A stretch of 16,900 nucleotides of DNA from CAYWTX01 sp964461295 (GTDB lineage: Bacteria; Planctomycetota; Phycisphaerae; SM23-33), in assembly GCA_964461295.1 (NCBI GenBank), contig CAYWTX010000544.1, positions 1-16,900 on the forward strand, given 5' to 3'. Of this stretch, positions 1 through 5,497 are shown piece after piece (positions within the stretch are counted from its first letter, which is position 1; every line of letters begins with the position of its first letter). The position numbers were made by a program, and so were the translations under genes. Under the pieces are notes generated by a model. That model searched no databases, was not told the DNA's origin, and was given only the letters and a program-made list of their open reading frames with translations.

Positions 1-846
1 TTCAACTTCGTCCGCGCCCTGGACCGCCGGACGGGGGCGTTGAAGTGGGAGATCGACCGCGCGACACTGGGGATCGGCCAGCACGAGGTCCACTCGCCGG
101 TGGTCATCACCGTCGGCGGCGTGGACGTGCTCTGGTGCAACGGGCCGCTGGCGATCCGCCTGGCCGACGGCAAGGCGTTGAAGGTCGAAGGCTGGGAGAA
201 CCCCTGCATGATGTCGGTGGTGAACGCCGACGAGCCGGACACGATCTACGCCACCGGCGGCGGAGAGCACGGCGGGTGGGTCGAGAAGGGCAATGGCCCT
301 CACCCGCCCCCGGCGGCCGTCAAGTTCACGCTGGCCGGCGAGACGCTGAAGGCGACGGTCCTGTGGAGCGGCGTGGAGGGCGCGGCCCGCCCGTCGAACT
401 GCGCGACGCTGGCGTACCACGACGGCAAGGTGCTCTACTGCAACCGTGTGGGGGTCATGCTCGATCCCAGGACGGGCAAGGTCCTCAAGGGCAGCGCCGC
501 TCCGAAGTCTCGTTCCGCCGGCGAGCGCGCCGTCCCGCCTACCGGGTCCATGTACGCCATCGCGGGGGGGCGAATCTACGGATCGGGCACCGGCGGCGAG
601 CACGGCTGCGAAAAACGCAAGGACGACCTCGAGGCCCGCCTCACCATGGAGGTGTACAGCCTGGACGGCAAACCGCTGGCCGTCAATTCGCTCCAGGGCC
701 CGAAGTTGGAGGGGGAGTACAAGGCGATGAACCGGGCGGCGCTGATCCCCAACTGGTTCAGCTACTCGATGCCGTTCACGGTGGCCGGCGACCGCCTCTA
801 TGTCCGCGGCTGCTACATGTTGTACTGTATCGGGGCCAGGAACTGA
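1..846 (+). CDS. PQQ-like beta-propeller protein, 3' part
   Basis: The frame is open from base 1, so the gene starts before the window; the visible part is 281 codons and ends in TGA. The opening residues include ALDRRTGALKWEID, a typical PQQ/pyrrolo-quinoline-type blade strand (ALD..TG...W). Further blade-like segments follow: VDVLWCNGPLAIRLADGKAL, TLAYHDGKVLYCNRVGVMLD followed by PRTGK, GGRIYGSG and DRLYVRGCYMLYCIG at the end. This fits a BamB/PQQ-like eight-bladed propeller of the kind abundant as exported proteins in planctomycetes; a signal peptide would be upstream and cannot be seen. Several cysteines (CMM, NCATL, YCN, HGCE, GCYMLYC) occur in the visible part. No catalytic residues can be assigned, and binding partner and substrate are unknown. 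The propeller fold is fairly sure; a dehydrogenase function is not implied. Confidence 0.85.
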   Translation, partial: FNFVRALDRRTGALKWEIDRATLGIGQHEVHSPVVITVGGVDVLWCNGPLAIRLADGKALKVEGWENPCMMSVVNADEPDTIYATGGGEHGGWVEKGNGPHPPPAAVKFTLAGETLKATVLWSGVEGAARPSNCATLAYHDGKVLYCNRVGVMLDPRTGKVLKGSAAPKSRSAGERAVPPTGSMYAIAGGRIYGSGTGGEHGCEKRKDDLEARLTMEVYSLDGKPLAVNSLQGPKLEGEYKAMNRAALIPNWFSYSMPFTVAGDRLYVRGCYMLYCIGARN

Positions 847-848
847 CA

Positions 849-889
849 GGCCGAGAGCGAGGGGCGAGGCGCCGCGGATGTGCTCGGCC
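849..889 (+). terminator. weak inverted repeat after the propeller gene
   Basis: GGCCGAG at 849-855 and CTCGGCC at 883-889 form a perfect 7-bp inverted repeat starting 3 bases after the stop codon of the propeller gene, with a long GC-rich interior. There is no T-run behind it. It could slow or end transcription, but the loop is long and the call is weak. Confidence 0.2.
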
Positions 890-956
890 GGGATGGGGGC
901 GCCGTCGGACAGCAGCGGGTGCGTGCGCGGGTCGATCATCGGTTGGGACTCCGGTG

Positions 957-985
957 TTGGCAGTCCGCCGCCGCCAACGTAAGAT
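957..985 (+). promoter_or_regulatory. candidate sigma-70 promoter of the FAD oxidoreductase gene
   Basis: TTGGCA at 957-962 matches five of six bases of the -35 consensus. After a 17-base spacer, TAAGAT at 980-985 matches four of six bases of the -10 consensus. Transcription would start near 992, leaving a leader of about 107 bases. An inverted repeat GTTGGC (956-961) / GCCAAC (973-978) lies over the -35 box and spacer and could be an operator. Seen in sequence only. Confidence 0.45.
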
Positions 986-1098
986 GGTCCCACTCTGGCG
1001 CCAATGGACCCCAGCGAGCCGCCCGGCTTCCGTCTTTGGGGAAGAGGAGTGCCCCTCGGCTTCGCTGGCGGCTGGAAGCTTTCATGAAAGGACAACCA

Positions 1099-2478
1099 AT
1101 GCCCAGGACGTATCGCGAGCCCGGTCGGGACATCCCCGTGTACGATGAAGTGGACGTGCTGGTGTGCGGGGGGGGGCCGGCGGGATTCTGTGCGGCCGTG
1201 GCGGCGGCGCGGATGGGGGCCAAGACGCTGCTGGTGGAGCAGATGAACTGCCTGGGCGGGATCGCGACGGCGGGCGGGCACAACCATCTGTGCCTGTACA
1301 CGTCGTGGGGCACCGACGAGCGGGTGGTGGGGGGCGTCGCGCTGGAGATGGCCGACCGCGTAGCGGCGGCGAAGTGCGGCGTGTGGTGTGCCAAGGGCGC
1401 GAACATCGACTTCGAGTTGGACGGCATGAAGCTGGTCCTGGAGCAGATGGCGGCCGAGGCGGGCGTCGCGCTGCTGTACTACACGCAGGTGGGCGAGGCG
1501 CTGACTGCCGGCAACCGCGTCATCGGCGTGGCGATCCAGAACAAGTCGGGGCGTCAGGCCGTGATGGCCAAACGCACCGTGGACGCCACGGGCGACGCGG
1601 ACGTGGCCGCGCGAGCCGGGGCGCCGTTCGAGATGGGCCGGCCGGAAGACGGCGCCTGCCAGCCGGCGACGCTGATGTTCACCATCGGCGGCGTGGACTG
1701 GCAGAGGGTATGCGACTTCCGCAAGGACGACTGGAAACTGGAACACGTGTGGAAGCAGGCCCAGAAGGCCGGCGACATGCTGCCGTTCCAGAACCAGATC
1801 ATGGGCTGGTGGTGGACGCCGACGCGGCTGGACCAGGTGGGCGTGAACTTCACGCATATCGTGGGCGTGGACGCGACCAGCGCGAGCAGCCTAACGGCGG
1901 CGACGATCGAGGGGCGCAAGCAGGCGTTCCACATGATCCCGGTGTTCCGGCGCTACGTGCCGGGAATGGAGCACTGCTACATGGTCTCGACGGCGGCGCT
2001 GGTCGGCACTCGGGAGAGCCGGCGGATCGTGGGCGAGCACGTGCTGAGCGACGAAGAAATCATCGTCGGGTGCGCCTGGCCCGACAGCGTGTGCTACGGC
2101 TCGTTCTTTATCGACGTGCACAACTGCACGGGGCCGGGCATGGACGCCGAGACGTACCGCCCGCCGCGCGGCTTCAAGTACCAGATTCCGTATCGCTGCC
2201 TGGTGCCGCTGGAGGTGGAGAACCTGCTGGTGGCCGGGCGGTGCATCAGCGTGACGCACCGGGCGCTGGGCTCGACCCGTGTGATGCCGCAGTGCGCCGC
2301 GCTGGGTCAGGCCGCGGGCACGGCCGCGGCGCTGAGCGTGAAGATGAACTGGACGCCGCGAGAGTTGCAGTACGCGCCGCTGGCCGAAAGGTTGCGGTCG
2401 GATGGGGTCATCATGAATACGGATGACATCGCGAAGGCGAACGCGGGAGGGCCGCGGCTGGGGGGGGAGAAGGCGTAA
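1099..2478 (+). CDS. FAD-dependent oxidoreductase (FAD_oxidored-type)
   Basis: 459 residues. A Rossmann dinucleotide-binding site is at the N-terminus: VDVLVCGGGPAGFCAAVAAA (GGGPAG at residues 24-29) with an acidic residue, E47 in LLVEQ, at the end of the second strand to bind the FAD ribose. LGGIATAGG follows, the pattern of the FAD_oxidored family (Pfam PF12831), and a C-terminal second FAD-contact region reads NLLVAGRCISVTHRALGSTR, then QCAALGQAAGTAAALS. This family is flavin-dependent and common in planctomycetes and Lentisphaerae; substrates are largely unknown, so none is proposed. ATG at 1099 is preferred because AAAGGA ends 6 bases before it; the in-frame ATG at 1084 has a poor ribosome binding site. 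No signal peptide or membrane segment is seen, so it is probably cytosolic. It appears monocistronic behind the promoter at 957-985, and converges with the apgM homologue. Confidence 0.88.
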   Translation: MPRTYREPGRDIPVYDEVDVLVCGGGPAGFCAAVAAARMGAKTLLVEQMNCLGGIATAGGHNHLCLYTSWGTDERVVGGVALEMADRVAAAKCGVWCAKGANIDFELDGMKLVLEQMAAEAGVALLYYTQVGEALTAGNRVIGVAIQNKSGRQAVMAKRTVDATGDADVAARAGAPFEMGRPEDGACQPATLMFTIGGVDWQRVCDFRKDDWKLEHVWKQAQKAGDMLPFQNQIMGWWWTPTRLDQVGVNFTHIVGVDATSASSLTAATIEGRKQAFHMIPVFRRYVPGMEHCYMVSTAALVGTRESRRIVGEHVLSDEEIIVGCAWPDSVCYGSFFIDVHNCTGPGMDAETYRPPRGFKYQIPYRCLVPLEVENLLVAGRCISVTHRALGSTRVMPQCAALGQAAGTAAALSVKMNWTPRELQYAPLAERLRSDGVIMNTDDIAKANAGGPRLGGEKA

Positions 2479-2519
2479 ATCGTGAGACCCGATGCCGTGG
2501 GGCCGAGGCGGAACAGTGC

Positions 2520-2735
2520 ATGGGCGCCGAGCGCCGCCGCCGGGGGTGGCGCGTGCTCATCTCGTTGGGGGTGTTTGTCCTGCTTTGTGTACTGGGGTGC
2601 TGTCCGCAACGCCACGGTCCGCTTCAGCGGACCGTGAGGAAGTACTCCATGAGGTCGCAGCCGCGGGCGATGTGGAGGTCGCCGGCGGCGGCGTTGGCTT
2701 CGGTGAAACGTGCGCCCTGGGCGGCGGCGCCGTAG
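2520..2735 (+). CDS. doubtful small membrane or lipoprotein-like ORF
   Basis: A 71-codon frame begins with a basic stretch (MGAERRRRGWR), then a hydrophobic segment VLISLGVFVLLCVLGC at residues 12-27 that ends in a lipobox-like LGC. This is what a small lipoprotein or single-pass protein looks like. However, its last 112 bases lie antisense to the 3' end of the apgM homologue, the part after the cysteine is low-complexity and basic, and the nearest Shine-Dalgarno-like bases (GAGG, 2505-2508) are 11 bases from the ATG. I do not recognise a family. It may be a chance frame or a decayed gene 5' end. Confidence 0.18.
   Translation: MGAERRRRGWRVLISLGVFVLLCVLGCCPQRHGPLQRTVRKYSMRSQPRAMWRSPAAALASVKRAPWAAAP
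2614..2635 (-). terminator. hairpin containing the apgM-homologue stop codon
   Basis: ACGGTCCGC (2614-2622) and GCGGACCGT (2627-2635) make a perfect 9-bp stem with a 4-base loop. The stop codon (complement of 2624-2626) lies in the loop. It sits between convergent genes and could end transcription from either side, though no T-run follows on either strand. Confidence 0.4.
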
Positions 2736-3820
2736 ATGCGTTCGCCGGCGATGGCGAAGGGGACGGGGTCGCTTGTGTGCGTGCGAAGCGTGCACGGCGT
2801 GGGGTGGTCGGGCAGCACGAGGATGCGCCAGTTGCCCTCCCCCTCGGCCTTGAGACGCTCCAGCAGCGGGCCGACGATGTGCTGGTCGATCTGCTCCAGC
2901 GCACTGACCTTGCCCTTCACGTCGGCGTTGTGCCCGGCCTCGTCGGGGGCCTCCACATGCACGCAGACGAGGTCGCAGTCGTCCAGGGCCGCGACGGCGG
3001 CGGCGCCCTTGCCGGCGTAGTTCGTGTCGACGAACCCCGTGGCGCCTTGCACCTCGATGACGTCCCAGCCGATGAGTTTGGCGATGCCGCGGATCAGGTC
3101 CACGGCGGTGATCGCCTTGCCGCGCAGGCCGTGGAGGTCGGCGAACGACGGCAGCGTGGGCATCTTGCCCTGGCCCCACAGCCAGATGCTGGTGGCGGGG
3201 TTTTCCTTGAGGTCCATGCGAGTCTGGTTGATCTCGTGGTCGGCGAGGACCTTCTGGCTGGCGAGCATGAGGTCGCGGATGGGGGCGGCATTGGCGCCGC
3301 GCGGCATGTGCGGGGCAACGGCCTGGCCGAGGATGTCGTGCGGCGGGGTGGCCTGCACCTCGATTGGGCCGCGGCACACCATCAGGTGGCGGTAACTGAC
3401 GCCGGTGTGGAAGCGGACGGTATCGCGGCCCAGCTTCGCGTTCAGTTCGGCGATCAAGGCCGACGCCTCCTGCGTGGAGATGTGCCCGGCGGAGTAGTCC
3501 TCCATCTTGCCGTCCACGATGGTGACGAAGTTGCAGCGGAAGACGACCTCGTCCTCGGCGATCTTGAGGCCCTGGGCGGCGGCTTCGAGGGGCGCGCGGC
3601 CGGTGTAGAACTCGCGAGGGTCGAAGCCGAGCACCGAAAGGATGGCGACGTCGGAGCCGCAGGGCATGCCCTGCGGGACGTTGCGAACGGTGCCGAGCTT
3701 GCCGTTGGCGGCAATCCAGTCGATATTGGGCGTCCGCGCCGCTTCCAGGGGCGTCTTGCCGCCCAGTTCGCCCAAGGGGACGTCGGCGGCGCCATCGGCG
3801 ATGAGCAGAGCGTATTTCAT
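2624..3820 (-). CDS. apgM: apgM-type phosphoglycerate mutase homologue / proposed homoserine kinase
   Basis: 398 residues, alkaline-phosphatase superfamily. The start reads MKYALLIADGAADVPLGELG, with the metal-binding Asp in IADG, then NVPQGMPCGSDVAILS holding the Ser expected to carry the phosphoryl group. C-terminal metal-site motifs are VHVEAPDEAGHNADVKGK and LVLPDHPTPCTLRTHTSDPV. This is the archaeal-type, cofactor-independent phosphoglycerate mutase family. A bacterial subset that clusters with hom and thrC has been annotated as a proposed homoserine kinase (TIGR02535), and here the gene directly follows hom. I infer the homoserine role from that context; glycolytic mutase activity remains possible. 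The start at 3820 is chosen because the upstream extension to 3868 is only heptad repeat translated; no strong Shine-Dalgarno sequence is visible. It is probably co-transcribed with hom across a 117-bp gap. Confidence 0.85.
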   Translation of the reverse strand: MKYALLIADGAADVPLGELGGKTPLEAARTPNIDWIAANGKLGTVRNVPQGMPCGSDVAILSVLGFDPREFYTGRAPLEAAAQGLKIAEDEVVFRCNFVTIVDGKMEDYSAGHISTQEASALIAELNAKLGRDTVRFHTGVSYRHLMVCRGPIEVQATPPHDILGQAVAPHMPRGANAAPIRDLMLASQKVLADHEINQTRMDLKENPATSIWLWGQGKMPTLPSFADLHGLRGKAITAVDLIRGIAKLIGWDVIEVQGATGFVDTNYAGKGAAAVAALDDCDLVCVHVEAPDEAGHNADVKGKVSALEQIDQHIVGPLLERLKAEGEGNWRILVLPDHPTPCTLRTHTSDPVPFAIAGERIYGAAAQGARFTEANAAAGDLHIARGCDLMEYFLTVR

Positions 3821-3840
3821 AGGCAAAGTGTCCAGCCAGA

Positions 3841-3903
3841 GTGTCGAGTGTCGAGTGTCAAGTGTCAAGGGACCAGAGACAAGTGTCGAGTGTCAAGACA
3901 CCA
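3841..3903. repeat. tandem heptanucleotide repeat, 9 units in phase
   Basis: Nine consecutive 7-base units lie in perfect phase: GTGTCGA, GTGTCGA, GTGTCAA, GTGTCAA, GGGACCA, GAGACAA, GTGTCGA, GTGTCAA, GACACCA. Six keep the core GTGTC(G/A)A and three are degenerate. A further GTGTCCA at 3828-3834 is one base out of phase. The array fills most of the gap between hom and the apgM homologue. It resembles in style the heptanucleotide STRR repeats known from filamentous cyanobacteria. Function unknown. Confidence 0.9.
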
Positions 3904-3937
3904 GACCGACGCGGCTCAAGCGGGCCGGTCCCGGCGA

Positions 3938-5260
3938 TCACGCATTCTCCGAATGCTCATCCACGATGGGGATTCGCACCGGCCGGCCGCGAACGACCGG
4001 CAGGGCATCGACTCTTTCCATGGCCTCGATGACGTCGCCGGCGACGGCGCGGTGGGTGGTGATCACCAGCGGCACGGAGCCGCCTTCCTCAGTCGGCTCG
4101 TGCTGGAGCACCGAGGAAATGCTGATGCGGTGGCTGCCCAGGATGGCCGCAATCTGCGCCAACACGCCGGGGTGGTCTTCCGCCTGGAGGCGGAGGTAGT
4201 AGCGGCTGCGTGCGGCCGCGAGGGTAAGCTGCACGGCCGGGGCGGCGCGGTCGGGGAACAGGAGCAGTTGGTCGAACTGGCGCTGCACGTTTCCGATGGC
4301 GACGCCGGCGAGGTCGGCGACGACGGCCGAGGCCGTCGGCATGCCGCCGGCGCCGCGTCCGTAGTACATGGTGTGCCCCGTGGCGTGGCCGTAGATGCTG
4401 ACGGCGTTGAACGGCCCGGAGACCCACGCCAGCGGGTGCTGCTTGGAGATGAACGCCGGGCCGACGCGCAGGCTGAGTCCGTCGCGCTGCCGCGTGGCAA
4501 TCGCCAGCAGCTTGACCACGTAGCCGAGCTCCTGGCCGTAGTGGATGTCCTGCACCTCCAGCGAATCGATGCCGCCCACCGGAATGGAGTCGAAGTCGAT
4601 CCGCTTGCCGAATGCCAGCGCCGCCAGGATCGCCAGTTTGTGGGCCGAGTCGATCCCGGCCACGTCCAGCGTCGGGTCGGCCTCAGCCAGGCCCTGGGCC
4701 TGGGCGTCCTTGAGGGCCTCGGCGTAGGACTGGCCGTGCTGCGTCATGGCCGTGAGGATGTGGTTGCACGTGCCGTTGACGATGCCGTAGAGGGCGTCAA
4801 TGCGGTTGGCGATGAGTCCGTCCATGAGGGCGCGGATGACGGGGATGCCGCCGGCACAACTCGCCTCGAAGGCGAGCGAGGCGCCATTGCCGCGCGCGAG
4901 GGCGAACAGTTCCGGCCCGTGGTGGGCCAACAACGCCTTGTTGGCCGTGACGACGTGCTTTCCGGCCGAGAGGGCCTTCTCGATGATGGTCCTGGCGATG
5001 GTGGTGCCGCCGACGAGTTCGACGACGGCGCCGACGCCCGTGTCGGCCAGGGCCGTGTCCAGTCTTGGGGTGAAAAGTTTCTCGTCCAGGCCGGCCTGGC
5101 GGGCGCGGGCGAAGTCGACGTCGACGATGTGCCGCAGCGTGAGGCGCCCGGCCAGGCGCGAAGCGAGAACGTCCTGATTCTCGGTCAGGATGCGCGCGAC
5201 CGCTCCGCCCACGGTTCCGCATCCCACGATCGCAACGCCCAGAGCCGCCGATTCAGCCAT
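3938..5260 (-). CDS. hom: homoserine dehydrogenase with C-terminal ACT domain
   Basis: 440 residues, the usual length for the ACT-containing form. It reduces aspartate semialdehyde to homoserine with NAD(P)H in the threonine/methionine branch, in the cytosol. The N-terminal Rossmann motif is VAIVGCGTVGGAVARIL (GCGTVG at residues 13-18). GKHVVTANKALLA and YGIVNGTCNHILTAMTQHG are signature segments of the catalytic domain, with DVAGIDSAHKLAILAALAFG after them. The C-terminal ACT regulatory domain begins near YYLRLQAEDHPGVLAQIAAI, as in threonine-inhibited enzymes. ATG at 5260 is chosen because AAGGGAG lies 7 bases upstream and family members start close to the Rossmann strand; an upstream ATG at 5314 lacks this. 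It is first in a likely two-gene unit with the apgM homologue and divergent from the histidine kinase gene. thrC is not in the window. Confidence 0.95.
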   Translation of the reverse strand: MAESAALGVAIVGCGTVGGAVARILTENQDVLASRLAGRLTLRHIVDVDFARARQAGLDEKLFTPRLDTALADTGVGAVVELVGGTTIARTIIEKALSAGKHVVTANKALLAHHGPELFALARGNGASLAFEASCAGGIPVIRALMDGLIANRIDALYGIVNGTCNHILTAMTQHGQSYAEALKDAQAQGLAEADPTLDVAGIDSAHKLAILAALAFGKRIDFDSIPVGGIDSLEVQDIHYGQELGYVVKLLAIATRQRDGLSLRVGPAFISKQHPLAWVSGPFNAVSIYGHATGHTMYYGRGAGGMPTASAVVADLAGVAIGNVQRQFDQLLLFPDRAAPAVQLTLAAARSRYYLRLQAEDHPGVLAQIAAILGSHRISISSVLQHEPTEEGGSVPLVITTHRAVAGDVIEAMERVDALPVVRGRPVRIPIVDEHSENA

Positions 5261-5291
5261 CGCGAGTCTCCCTTGCCAGCGAGGCATCTTA

Positions 5292-5387
5292 TGCGGATGA
5301 CGCCGGCACTTCAAGCCGGTCGCGGTGTGCGGAGTCGCTCTCCGATCCGCAAGCGCAACCCTCGCCCGCAGTGTGCAAACTGCGGAT
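5292..5387. promoter_or_regulatory. TGCGGAT copies and overlapping hairpins between divergent genes
   Basis: The space between hom and the kinase gene holds TGCGGAT at 5292-5298 and 5381-5387, TGCGGAG at 5328-5334, and the reverse complement ATCCGCA at 5345-5351. ATCCGCA can pair with TGCGGAT at 5381-5387, but CCGCAGT (5366-5372) can instead pair with ACTGCGG (5379-5385); the two pairings exclude each other. A further hairpin CCGGC (5303-5307) / GCCGG (5315-5319) is nearby. This could be a shared operator or a switching leader; the regulator is unknown. Confidence 0.35.
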
Positions 5388-5443
5388 GTGGGATGGCGAA
5401 AATCGGAATAGCGGGAGCAATCCTAAAGGGCTATGCGTAAAGG

Positions 5444-5466
5444 GCCGACGCAGAGTACGGGTCGGC
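5444..5466 (+). other. stem-loop in the histidine kinase leader
   Basis: GCCGAC (5444-5449) and GTCGGC (5461-5466) form a perfect 6-bp stem around an 11-base loop, extendable by two G-T pairs, ending about 30 bases before the kinase ATG. It may be part of a structured 5' leader. No known riboswitch was recognised. Confidence 0.3.
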
Positions 5467-5497
5467 TTGGGTGCTGGACTGGACGGGAGTTGGGTCG

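Noticed and set aside
3821..3868. N-terminal extension of the apgM homologue
   Set aside because: The 16 extra residues are mostly translated heptad repeat; the family starts at the Met at 3820.
3841..3903. CRISPR array
   Set aside because: Units are 7 bases, directly abutting, with no spacers and no cas genes.
2492..5440. Very long plus-strand open frame of 982 codons
   Set aside because: It is antisense to hom and the apgM homologue, both of which have clear family motifs; its composition is typical of a GC-rich shadow.
5404..5470. Similarity of the kinase leader to a c-di-GMP-I (GEMM) riboswitch (GCAA..CC and GCGTAAAG segments)
   Set aside because: The first stem would be only about 3 bp with a non-GNRA loop, and no closing P1 helix or tetraloop receptor could be found.
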